Part shown: positions 16,227 through 23,939 of the stretch, piece after piece
How the letters are laid out: each line of letters opens with the position of its first letter
How positions within the stretch are numbered: the stretch's first letter is position 1
Source of the DNA: an uncultured Bacteroidales bacterium
Lineage (GTDB): Bacteria > Bacteroidota > Bacteroidia > Bacteroidales > P3
Assembly (NCBI GenBank): GCA_900317125.1
Contig: ONFR01000029.1
Span: 1-38,187 of the forward strand
Length of the DNA: 38,187 bases
Direction of reading: 5' to 3'
The notes under the pieces: model-generated
What the model saw: only the letters and a program-made list of their open reading frames with translations
Databases searched by the model: none
Told to the model about the DNA's origin: nothing
Translations under genes and position numbers: made by a program

Positions 16227-17753
16227 ATGAAGCGTCATTTCCTCATACTGTTCTCCACCATTTTTGCCCTGGCTGCCATCAGTCTGGTTATCATCCAGAT
16301 TTCTCAAACGCAGCGTTCGGCCAAGATGAGCGACAATCTTTTCAACATCAGCGTCAACAACGCCATCGACGAGGTATTCAACCAGCTCGACCAGATGAAG
16401 GTCGAGGACTATGTCTCCGAAAAAGAGCGTTACCGTCTCCTGCGCTACCGACGCATCGACGACATGAACGAGCGCATGCAGGACATCGTACGCAACAACA
16501 GCGAGCTCTTCTACAACGAGCACAAGGTACAATTCGGTGTCTCGTCGCAGGATAGTGCCTACCCCATCCCCGGCGCTCATCTTACCCCTGCCGAAGACCA
16601 TACGCTCACGCAATACAACACCATGATCAATGCACGGAACAGGATGCTTGCCGCCATCGGCCCCTATTCCTCGGGCAAAGCTAATCCCTTCGACATCAAC
16701 AACGTCATCGATGCCTCTAAGTTCAACTTCCCCTTGCTCGACTCCCTTATCCGCGAAGAGCTTATCATCAACGGCGTCGACATCAACCCGAACATCGGTG
16801 TGCTGATGGCCGACCGCGACACCCTGCTCTATTGCAGCCCCGACGCCAACCCCGACGACCTCCGCAACACCGCCTTTAAATACACCTTCCACCCCCACGG
16901 CATCATCCCCGACGGCAACCTTTATGTCGTCCTCTCCTTCCCCTCTTCCCCCATCATCCTCAGCAGCGACACCAATTTCTATACCTTCATCAGCATCTGC
17001 ATGATTATCCTCATCTCGGCGCTCTTCATTTTCTCCGTACGCACCATCTGGTTCCAACGAAGACTCGACGAGATGAAGACCGACTTCATCAACAACATGA
17101 CCCACGAAATCAAAACTCCCATAGCCACTATCAGCCTGGCATGCGAGATGCTGGAGGACGACACCGTCACCAGCGATGCCTCCACCCGCCGCAACTTCAT
17201 CAACATCATCAGCAACGAGAACCGCCGCATGCGTATTCTTATCGAGACCCTGCTCCAAAGTGCCAAGATGTCGGGCAAGAAGTTCTCCATCAGCCCGAAG
17301 GAAATTGACCTCAACAACATTGTGACAACCTGCACCCACAACTTCCAGCTCACGGTCGAAACCCGCCAAGGCACCATCGAAAACCACCTCGGCACTATCG
17401 ACGGCATCCTTTTCGCCGACGAGCTCCACATCACCAACATGATTCACAACCTAATCGACAACGCCATCAAATACTCCGAACAGGCTCCGCACATCGTCAT
17501 CACCACTCGCACCGAGGACCACCAAGCCATCCTGGAAATCTCCGACAACGGTATCGGCATCGCCAAAGAGGACCAAAAGCACATCTTCGAGAAATTCTAT
17601 CGGGTCTCCACCGGCAACGTACACAACGTGAAAGGATTCGGCATCGGCCTCAACTATGTTTCCCAAGTCGTTGCCTTGCACAAAGGACATATCTCCCTCA
17701 CCAGCGAGCTCGGCCAAGGCTCCACCTTCACCATCGCCCTGCCCCTCGAATAA
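16227..17753 (+). CDS. Membrane sensor histidine kinase (RprX-like), no adjacent regulator
   Basis: From the ATG at 16227 (MKRHFLILF; another ATG lies at 16206) the protein has a first TM segment, a periplasmic sensor region of about 225 residues, and a second TM near FYTFISICMIILISALFIF. Then come the dimerisation/phosphoacceptor helix with His293 in NNMTHEIKTPIATI, the N box DNAIKY, the G1 box DNGIGI, an F box EKFYRVSTG and the G2 box GFGIGLNYV. All kinase boxes are intact. The nearest neighbours are mtnN (divergent) and, after a terminator, an opposing lipoprotein gene, so the gene is monocistronic and its response regulator must lie elsewhere. Resemblance to RprX of Bacteroides is an impression. 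Confidence 0.93.
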   Translation: MKRHFLILFSTIFALAAISLVIIQISQTQRSAKMSDNLFNISVNNAIDEVFNQLDQMKVEDYVSEKERYRLLRYRRIDDMNERMQDIVRNNSELFYNEHKVQFGVSSQDSAYPIPGAHLTPAEDHTLTQYNTMINARNRMLAAIGPYSSGKANPFDINNVIDASKFNFPLLDSLIREELIINGVDINPNIGVLMADRDTLLYCSPDANPDDLRNTAFKYTFHPHGIIPDGNLYVVLSFPSSPIILSSDTNFYTFISICMIILISALFIFSVRTIWFQRRLDEMKTDFINNMTHEIKTPIATISLACEMLEDDTVTSDASTRRNFINIISNENRRMRILIETLLQSAKMSGKKFSISPKEIDLNNIVTTCTHNFQLTVETRQGTIENHLGTIDGILFADELHITNMIHNLIDNAIKYSEQAPHIVITTRTEDHQAILEISDNGIGIAKEDQKHIFEKFYRVSTGNVHNVKGFGIGLNYVSQVVALHKGHISLTSELGQGSTFTIALPLE

Positions 17754-17759
17754 CAATAG

Positions 17760-17812
17760 CAATCGGTCATCAGCTGGTGGCTATCCCGCCCCACCGATGA
17801 CCGATTGTTTTT
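17760..17812 (+). terminator. Intrinsic terminator of the histidine kinase gene
   Basis: CAATCGGTCATC at 17760-17771 pairs with GATGACCGATTG at 17796-17807, with an inner GGTGG/CCACC pair, and is followed by TTTTTGTTG. It begins 7 bp after the kinase stop codon. Confidence 0.85.
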
Positions 17813-17836
17813 GTTGTGGATCCGTAATATCTTTGC

Positions 17837-19477
17837 CTAGTCTACTTTTACCAAACGCACCGAACAACCCTCAGCAGGCGATTCTCCTCCTTGAGGATTT
17901 AAACTCGTTTGAGTAAACTGGAGAAGAAACGATAATGTAGTTCCATCTTTCGTTGCTGACCAATAATACCCAGCTCCATTAACACCATACATAGCGGTTA
18001 TCCTACGGTGACCAGCAGCAGGCAAAAACACCGCTCCGGCTGTCTCCATCTGTAGCCATTCTTCTGCACTATACGTATTGAGGGAATACGCAGTTCCGAA
18101 TCCGTTATTAAACTCCAATCCAGCAGGGATAGTCCAATCATCAGGCAATACCACTACGCCATTCACACCCGCAACGGTTGCTGCCCCATACTTTGCTTCG
18201 GCATCCGTCCTTTGCGTAAAGAGGTATACCCATTCGGCCTTTGTCAACGTGCGCCACATGCCCGGTGCATTTCCTCCGTTCTCAATGGCGTTATACACAC
18301 CCCAGTCAGTATTGGCATCGTCTGATGTCATATTGTCTGAGAAGTATTCGTCATAGCTATTGCTTGTCGAAAAGGGCCTATAACATACACGCCCACTGTT
18401 CCATCCACTGGTGGCACGGCCAAACAAATCTATCCACCCCGTATAATTCTCCCCAGCCTGCGAGTTGGAGCTACCGACATGGTCATACTGATGCTCTGCA
18501 AAACGCCATGTGCCGTCGGCAATGCCGCCTACCACTGCATGCTGGCCTGTAGTGGTGAACTGCAGATTGCCTTTCGAGAAATGCACCTGTCTCCCCGATG
18601 CCACAGTGAAGAGTCCGGGAAGGACGCCTATCGACAGTGGGTCTACAGCTCCTTGCTCCAATTCTTCCACCGTCAGGCTGACCGTGGCAATACTGTTGGC
18701 ACGCAGCTCCACATCGCGCTTCTGGAATGAGGCATACCTGCCGTTGTCGGCATACAGTCTTATCGTCACATCATTCCTGTCGAACTTGGGGGCTACAATA
18801 TAATAGACGTATGTGTTTCTTAGTCCTCGGCTGATTTCGGGTGCCATTGCTACTGGGAATGCCAGCGACACGCTGTGATGTGCTCTCCCATTCAGTGTCA
18901 CCACGTCGCCTTCGCCGCCTTCCACTCTTGCCTCGCCCTCACCGCTCAGCCATGCAGCGGTAGCATCCACACCGATACTGTCCAATCTGAACGGGGCATC
19001 CATCTGGCTGCTTATCACCACCTTTATCAACGAACAGAGATTTCTGAACGACAGCGATGTCGTCGACGAGCGGGCTCCGATGGGGACTTTCACCACCTGG
19101 TCAAGCCCGTCGAATTCGTATGTCTGGACCCTCGGCAACTCAATGGCGATATTCTCGTTTCCGGTGATATCGGCATTCGGGTCAGCCAACAAATCCAAGG
19201 GATACACTGCACGATAACCATTATCATTGGCATCCACATTGGTGATTTGTGCCGACGACCCCAACGCCGCACTCGTTGTGCACGTCTGGTTGTTGATACG
19301 CAGCAAATCCCCGTTATGCCAGCAAGGGGACACCCCGTCTATATACACTTTGGCATTCCTCCCGCTCTCTATGCGGGCGCCCAGTGTAACCTTTCCCTGC
19401 TCTTTCTTGCAGCCTGTCGCCGCTAACACCGCGACCAACATCAGGCTGACTATTGTCATTGTATGTATTTTCTTCAT
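17837..19477 (-). CDS. Large lipoprotein: fimbrillin-like N-terminus and FISUMP-like C-terminal domain
   Basis: The 546-residue protein has a lipoprotein signal ending VLAATGC. Residues from about 25 to 280 are beta-rich and resemble fimbrillin/adhesin domains of Bacteroidales (VYPLDLL, SSTTSLSFRNLCSLIKVVI). The C-terminal part, from about 285, carries a Fibrobacter-succinogenes-paralogous (FISUMP)-like or formylglycine-like fold: HFSKGNLQF, MWRTLTKAEWVYLFTQR, VVLPDDW, METAGAVFLPAAGHR, GYYWSAT and a final CSVRLVK. The same C-terminal motif series recurs in the gene at 19982-20686. It lies 34 bp after the small tryptophan-repeat peptide gene and probably shares its promoter. Surface exposure is likely; the ligand is unknown. 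Confidence 0.8.
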   Translation of the reverse strand: MKKIHTMTIVSLMLVAVLAATGCKKEQGKVTLGARIESGRNAKVYIDGVSPCWHNGDLLRINNQTCTTSAALGSSAQITNVDANDNGYRAVYPLDLLADPNADITGNENIAIELPRVQTYEFDGLDQVVKVPIGARSSTTSLSFRNLCSLIKVVISSQMDAPFRLDSIGVDATAAWLSGEGEARVEGGEGDVVTLNGRAHHSVSLAFPVAMAPEISRGLRNTYVYYIVAPKFDRNDVTIRLYADNGRYASFQKRDVELRANSIATVSLTVEELEQGAVDPLSIGVLPGLFTVASGRQVHFSKGNLQFTTTGQHAVVGGIADGTWRFAEHQYDHVGSSNSQAGENYTGWIDLFGRATSGWNSGRVCYRPFSTSNSYDEYFSDNMTSDDANTDWGVYNAIENGGNAPGMWRTLTKAEWVYLFTQRTDAEAKYGAATVAGVNGVVVLPDDWTIPAGLEFNNGFGTAYSLNTYSAEEWLQMETAGAVFLPAAGHRRITAMYGVNGAGYYWSATKDGTTLSFLLQFTQTSLNPQGGESPAEGCSVRLVKVD

Positions 19478-19511
19478 CTTTGTATTATATTTTCATTGTT
19501 CATTGTTCTGT

Positions 19512-19730
19512 TTACCATTCATACGATTCAAACGACGTGATTGTGTTACTTCCTCCGCCGTCGTCACGCCATTCCTGTTCACCAAAATTGTTAGTCTGGC
19601 TTCCAGGCATGTCGTCATCCCATGTCTGTGTCCCAAATGATTCCATCGACACGTTAAATCCCCTCTCCACTACGAAGCTTACAGCAAATATTTTGGGAGG
19701 GCTGTAAACCTCCTTAGGCATTTTTCTCAT
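19512..19730 (-). CDS. Small 72-residue protein with tryptophan/acidic repeats
   Basis: The family is not recognised with certainty. The protein has no signal peptide. It begins with a short basic leader (MRKMPKEVYSPPKIFAVSFV) ending VERGFNVS, a pattern of Tyr-x-x-Pro, hydrophobic strand, Glu-x-Gly-Phe seen in many short Bacteroidales proteins encoded next to lipoproteins. The second half has a repeated unit: FGTQTWDDD, then FGEQEWRDD, then FESYEW at the C-terminus. It is the first gene of its transcript, with a -7 box about 90 bp upstream, and precedes the fimbrillin/FISUMP lipoprotein by 34 bp. Confidence 0.65.
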   Translation of the reverse strand: MRKMPKEVYSPPKIFAVSFVVERGFNVSMESFGTQTWDDDMPGSQTNNFGEQEWRDDGGGSNTITSFESYEW

Positions 19731-19818
19731 ATATTATGATTAATAATTAACAATAGCAAGCGGATAACCAACAGTACGTCAGTATACTGTATCAGCACTT
19801 GCTCCCAGATTCGTGATG

Positions 19819-19826
19819 CAAAATTA
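19819..19826 (-). promoter_or_regulatory. -7 promoter box for the small peptide / lipoprotein pair
   Basis: On the minus strand this reads TAATTTTG, an exact TAnnTTTG match about 90 bp before the ATG at 19730. The region upstream is AT-rich, with no exact TTTG at a 19-bp spacing. Confidence 0.5.
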
Positions 19827-19981
19827 CAAAGATTTATTTAATTAGTAAGAAAAAAAATACATCCACCATCCCCTATGCTCCCCTTATGACTTCCATCATC
19901 CTATTCTTCTCATTCCCTCGCCCTCCTCACCTGTTCGCGCCCATCAGCCGCATTGACAAAAGCATCAATAATGCAATAGCG

Positions 19982-20686
19982 TTACTTTTTTCGCTCTCTC
20001 GCCAGGCGTACCGACTGGCCATGGTGTGGGGTGTTGTCCCAATCCAATGCCAGGATATTGCCGTCAAAGTGCATCGTGTATGGGCAGCCCTCATCCGCTA
20101 TTGTCGACGACCAGTACAATCCCTCGCACCCGTCGGCATAGGTCACTGCTCCCCAGCGGAACCCCGAAGCGGGCAGGAATACAGCACCTGCCTTTTCCAT
20201 CCGCTCCCATTGGCCCACGGTATAGTTGTTGTCCTCCCATCCTTCGGCCGCTCCGCCAATCGGGCATCCTTCGGGCTGTTCCCACTCATCGGGCAGCAAC
20301 AACAGACCATGCCTGCCGTTCACCGTGCCCGTCGTCCTTTTCTCGTCGGCATCGGGGCGTTCAAACAATAGATAGTGCCATTCCTCGGCAGTCAGTGTCC
20401 GCCAGCCGCCTGCCACACAGTCTCCCCAATCCACAAAGTGGACATACGCCTGCCAATCATCCGTAGTGTCCGAAGGTCTGTCGCCTGTCCCCCAGCCAAA
20501 CAGCCCTCCGCGATCCCACTGGTGCTCTACAAAACTGCCTCCATCCTCCGCCAGATTTCCCGGCGCAAACACCACCTGCCTGCCCTCTCCCACCGAGAAC
20601 GACACGCCATCATCCGGCTCACCACCGGCACAACCAGCAAGCAGGCTTAAAAGCAGCATAAACAATGCCCGAATACACTTTACCAT
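19982..20686 (-). CDS. Lipoprotein with a single FISUMP-like domain
   Basis: This 234-residue lipoprotein has a signal ending LLSLLAGC. The mature part is one copy of the domain found at the C-terminus of the 17837-19477 protein, with the same order of motifs: VVFAPGNL, WRTLTAEEWHYLLFERPDA, GLLLLPDEW, MEKAGAVFLPASGFR, GLYWSST and QSVRLAR. Many acidic and tryptophan residues are shared. It ends the row that begins with the aldo/keto reductase, 42 bp after the GT9 gene. The two proteins are adjacent paralogues in different transcripts. Function is unknown; surface display is likely. Confidence 0.78.
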   Translation of the reverse strand: MVKCIRALFMLLLSLLAGCAGGEPDDGVSFSVGEGRQVVFAPGNLAEDGGSFVEHQWDRGGLFGWGTGDRPSDTTDDWQAYVHFVDWGDCVAGGWRTLTAEEWHYLLFERPDADEKRTTGTVNGRHGLLLLPDEWEQPEGCPIGGAAEGWEDNNYTVGQWERMEKAGAVFLPASGFRWGAVTYADGCEGLYWSSTIADEGCPYTMHFDGNILALDWDNTPHHGQSVRLARERKK

Positions 20687-20728
20687 GTCATCATACTATT
20701 AGTGAGCAATCTCCTCTTTGCCAAAGAG

Positions 20729-21685
20729 TCATGACCTGCCCGAAAGAACCCCCTCTATCCTCTCCATCACCGCTATCGGTTCTATCCCCTTCAGGCAAGG
20801 GTAATCCCCCTTCTGGCAGGGCTTCTTCCCATATTTCGAGCAGGGTCGGCAGTCCATCTCTTTCTGCACCGCCCACGCAGGGTCCTGCTTCCAGCCGTAA
20901 AAACCACGGCATGGATGCGTGGCACCCCATATACTGACCACGGGGATTCCCAGGCACGAGGCAAAGTGCATATTGGCCGAATCCATGCTCACCATCACAT
21001 CCAATGCGGCAATCCGCTCCAATTCTTCTGCAAATCCGTACCGTCCAGCCAGCGATTCCACTCTCTCATATTTCCCCGCCCACGTCTCCAACACCGATGC
21101 CTCCGACCCACTGCCAAACAAAACAACGCTATACCCTTTCTCCGAAAGCATCTCTACCAGTAGTTCCATCTTCTCCAACGGCCATATCTTCCCCTTGTGC
21201 TGGGCAAACGGAGCCACACCCACCACACGCTGGTGCCCGTCGGCAGGCTTCACGCTCCAATACCCCTCTTCTTTTGCCCAGCCTTTCAGTCCGCAATGGT
21301 CAAACACACGGTCGTAGCGTCGCCATGTGGCCATCCCGCGGGCATCGCGTTTCCTGATGCAACGCACCGGCACGCCATGCAGCCTGAACAGCCAGTCCAT
21401 CCCGATGGTCCGCAGCACGTGGTGCATATCCGCCACCTTATCAGGCTTCAACGCACCGAGCATGCGATACAGCTCCCGGGGCTTCTGCCTGCGTTCCGTG
21501 GCGATATACTCCACATTTGCCATGTCCCGGAACAGCGGTTCCAGCCGTGGCGGTCCCGCCACAAGGAACAGCACCTCGGGATTGGCCGCAGAACGTTGCC
21601 GCAGCACCGGCTCCAGAATGGCCACGTCGCCCAACGCCGACAGCCGGACAACCAACAGCCGCTTGCTATAATCTCCTTCGCTCAC
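20729..21685 (-). CDS. Glycosyltransferase family 9 (heptosyltransferase-like)
   Basis: GT9 enzymes add heptose or a related sugar to the LPS core from ADP-sugar. The 318 residues show the family start LLVVRLSALGDVAILEPVLR, a donor-site segment VVGVAPFAQHKGKIWPLEKM, then VVLFGSGSE and the signature DVMVSMDSANMHFASCLGIPVVSIWGATHP (given in part: SMDSANMHFASCLGIPVV). The C-terminal CRPCSKYGKKPC cluster is common in Bacteroidetes members. The start is a GTG whose last bases form the TGA stop of the DUF4254 gene (GTGA), so translation is coupled. The acceptor sugar cannot be told. Confidence 0.9.
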   Translation of the reverse strand: MSEGDYSKRLLVVRLSALGDVAILEPVLRQRSAANPEVLFLVAGPPRLEPLFRDMANVEYIATERRQKPRELYRMLGALKPDKVADMHHVLRTIGMDWLFRLHGVPVRCIRKRDARGMATWRRYDRVFDHCGLKGWAKEEGYWSVKPADGHQRVVGVAPFAQHKGKIWPLEKMELLVEMLSEKGYSVVLFGSGSEASVLETWAGKYERVESLAGRYGFAEELERIAALDVMVSMDSANMHFASCLGIPVVSIWGATHPCRGFYGWKQDPAWAVQKEMDCRPCSKYGKKPCQKGDYPCLKGIEPIAVMERIEGVLSGRS

Positions 21686-22284
21686 TTCTTGTTATAAAGC
21701 ATCGGGTTCAGCGACGGGTCGTTATACATCTTCATCTGCCTGTATAGCTTCATCTTCTTTTGACCTGCAGCGAGCTCCTGTAGCAAGTCGTCGATGGCTT
21801 GCATCAAGTCACTTTTCTGCTCCAAAAGGGTATTGTATTTTGCCAGGCAACGTGCATGATGTGCTTCGTCAACATCCTTCCGCTCCACCTCGATACCGAA
21901 GTGGTATATCTTCAGTGCCAGAATCGACAGCCTGTCGATAGCCCAAGCCGGGGTCTCGGTGTTGATTTTGGCGTCGGGGCGAACCTCTACTGCTGCAAAC
22001 TGCTGCATATAGTGGTCGTCTATCCGTTCCACCATGTCTGTCCGTCGCTGGTTCGAGCGGTCTATCCACCGCTTCAGCCGCAAAGCCTCCACCGGGTCCA
22101 CATCCTCCGGACGTATCAAATCCTCCAGATGCCACTGCACCGTGTCCACATAGCTCTTCTCCCACAGCAGGTGTTCAAAGGTCCCCTCCGCATAGGGATT
22201 CACTGTCGGTGCATCCACCGAGTCTGTTCTATGGTAATCCACAATCTGCCTTTCAAACAAGGCAAATATCTCTTTAGTATCCAT
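21682..22284 (-). CDS. DUF4254 family protein
   Basis: This is a cytoplasmic, mostly helical protein of 200 residues from the ATG at 22284 (MDTKEIFALFERQIVDYH); further upstream only a TTG is available. Features I associate with DUF4254 are the N-terminal NPYAEGTFEHLLWEKSYVDT, then IDRSNQRRTDMVERID, ETPAWAIDRLSILALKIYH and a C-terminal KMYNDPSLNPMLY. In Bacteroidetes DUF4254 genes often lie beside GT9 genes, and here the two are translationally coupled. A role in LPS or glycan assembly is inferred from that neighbour only. Confidence 0.85.
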   Translation of the reverse strand: MDTKEIFALFERQIVDYHRTDSVDAPTVNPYAEGTFEHLLWEKSYVDTVQWHLEDLIRPEDVDPVEALRLKRWIDRSNQRRTDMVERIDDHYMQQFAAVEVRPDAKINTETPAWAIDRLSILALKIYHFGIEVERKDVDEAHHARCLAKYNTLLEQKSDLMQAIDDLLQELAAGQKKMKLYRQMKMYNDPSLNPMLYNKK

Positions 22285-22332
22285 AACGTTTATCAAAAGG
22301 CGGCATGTGTTGGCACAGGCCGATACAAACAA

Positions 22333-23544
22333 TTACTTTCCGAAAACCTTGGCGGCCTCGTCCATCTTCACCGGCACGTCCACCCCAAACGGGCAGCGCT
22401 CCATACAGCTGCCGCAATGGGTACACTCCGACGCATGGTGTGGCAAAGCATCATACTTTGCCTGCAATTCGGGTGTCAGCCCCTCGTTCTGGGCCTTGTC
22501 GAGCATTTCATTCACCTCGGCGATGGGAATCCCTTGCGGGCAGGGCGAGCAGTGGTTGCAATAGGTGCACTGCCCTCCCTTGTTGGCCTTGGCGGGCTGC
22601 ATCACCGCGGTATAGTCTTTCTCCGCCTCGGTGGCATGCAGATAGTGCAAATCAGCCTTCAACTCCTCCAGATTGTCCACGCCCAGTATGCAGGTCGAGA
22701 TGCAGGGCTTGGCCAGGCAGTAGGCTATGCACTGCTCCGGCGTGAAAGCCACGCCCAGCGGCGAGGTCTTCTGGTCCAGCAGTCGGCCGCCGCCGCCGAA
22801 GGTCTTCATCACGGTGATGCCGATATGATGCGTCGCGCAATAGTCATACAGCTCCACACGCACCGGGTCGATGCCTCCTTGCAGGTTCTCCATGGCACCC
22901 TCCTCCCAGGGGATGGCGCCACCCCGCAGCCGGTCGAAAGCGGGGTTCAGCGAGAACATAATCACCTCTATCCAGCCGCTCTTGGCGGCCATCAGTGCCA
23001 CCTCGGCGTTGTGGCTGCTCACGCCAATGTGTTTAATCTTGCCCTCTTTCTTCAGCTGGAACACATAGTCCAAGAATGGGCTCCCCTCCAGCTCGTTCCA
23101 CTCGTCGGGGCTGTCGGTGATGTGAATCATGCCCACCTCTATATGGTCGGTGCCCAGCCGCTCCAGCAGGTCTTCAAAGCCCTGCTTGGTCTCCTCCACG
23201 TCGCGGGTGCGGCTGTGCTGCCCCTCTTTGAATATCGTGCCTATGTGGCCCTGAATAATCATCTTGTCGCGACGGCCTTTCAGCGCAGCCCCGATATTCG
23301 AGCGTGTCTTCGGATTGGCATCGTAGATGTCGATATAGTTCATGCCGCTGTCCAACGCCATGTCCATCAGTGCTATCGAGCCTGCCGTATCCAGCTTCTC
23401 AAAGCCCCCGCAGCCAATGCTCAGCTCGCTCACTTCCAGCCCAGTGTTGCCCAACGGGCGGTATGTCATCGAATTCTTCGGGGTCTGTTTGCAGCCCACC
23501 GTCAGCACCAACGCCGACAACGCAATCATAAAGTATCTTTTCAT
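22333..23544 (-). CDS. Aldo/keto reductase with two 4Fe-4S motifs and a lipoprotein signal
   Basis: The ATG at 23544 opens MKRYFMIALSALVLTVGC, a basic start, a hydrophobic core and a lipobox-like LTVGC. The body is an aldo/keto reductase barrel (YRPLGNTGLEVSELSIGCGG, then GLERLGTD-like LLERLGTDHIEVGMIH, GKIKHIGVSSHN). The C-terminus has two clusters: CTYCNHCSPCPQG and CTHCGSCMERCPFG. The usual Tyr after D-T-A-x-x and the Lys of the AKR tetrad are not in place (IDIYDAN; MIIQGHIG), as I recall for the whole ferredoxin-type AKR subfamily. The gene heads the row with DUF4254 and GT9. A NAD(P)-type Fe-S enzyme with an export signal is unexpected; an ATG at 23580 would put 12 residues before the hydrophobic part. 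Confidence 0.85.
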   Translation of the reverse strand: MKRYFMIALSALVLTVGCKQTPKNSMTYRPLGNTGLEVSELSIGCGGFEKLDTAGSIALMDMALDSGMNYIDIYDANPKTRSNIGAALKGRRDKMIIQGHIGTIFKEGQHSRTRDVEETKQGFEDLLERLGTDHIEVGMIHITDSPDEWNELEGSPFLDYVFQLKKEGKIKHIGVSSHNAEVALMAAKSGWIEVIMFSLNPAFDRLRGGAIPWEEGAMENLQGGIDPVRVELYDYCATHHIGITVMKTFGGGGRLLDQKTSPLGVAFTPEQCIAYCLAKPCISTCILGVDNLEELKADLHYLHATEAEKDYTAVMQPAKANKGGQCTYCNHCSPCPQGIPIAEVNEMLDKAQNEGLTPELQAKYDALPHHASECTHCGSCMERCPFGVDVPVKMDEAAKVFGK

Positions 23545-23939
23545 ATCAATGTAAATTATTTCGTCAATAACGCTATCCATAACGGCTCCCGGCGCCTTTT
23601 ATTGTATAGCCAACAAAAAACTCCCTGCTATAGACTCCACCGTCCTTGCAATCCCAGCACAACGGCAGGAACCCGACCCCGCAAAAAAAACGCAATTTCC
23701 ACCCATCCAGCAAATCACAAGTATCTCTATCAAATCTATCATATCTATCCAATCTACCCCCCCAGCACCTTAAGCGAAAGTAGAAAATGCCTGCACAATA
23801 GCATCCACACCCGGCTCCTCTTTTTCACATTTTTCAACAACCTACGACTAAAATTTATATATATCAAAAAAAGTTCGTATCTTTGCATTTCGTTTGAAAA
23901 TAATAAAACAACAAGAAATCAATAAATTAGATAAAAAAG
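23545..23939. other. Divergent intergenic region between the reductase and trigger factor
   Basis: The 395 bp hold the trigger factor -7 box at the right end and, at 23727-23756, a TATCTAT-rich motif that recurs near the 5S gene (38022-38060). No RNA gene or protein-like frame was recognised; a long open frame on the plus strand is the antisense of the reductase. Confidence 0.45.
23878..23885 (+). promoter_or_regulatory. -7 promoter box for trigger factor
   Basis: This reads TATCTTTG, an exact TAnnTTTG match 54 bp before the ATG at 23940. The -33 region is AT-rich but lacks an exact TTTG at a 19-bp spacing. Confidence 0.6.

Noticed and set aside
21799..23925. A 708-codon open frame on the plus strand
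   Set aside because: It lies opposite the aldo/keto reductase and DUF4254 genes, its translation is low-complexity and His/Leu/Gln-rich, and the minus-strand frames have clear family motifs. It is a codon-bias artefact.
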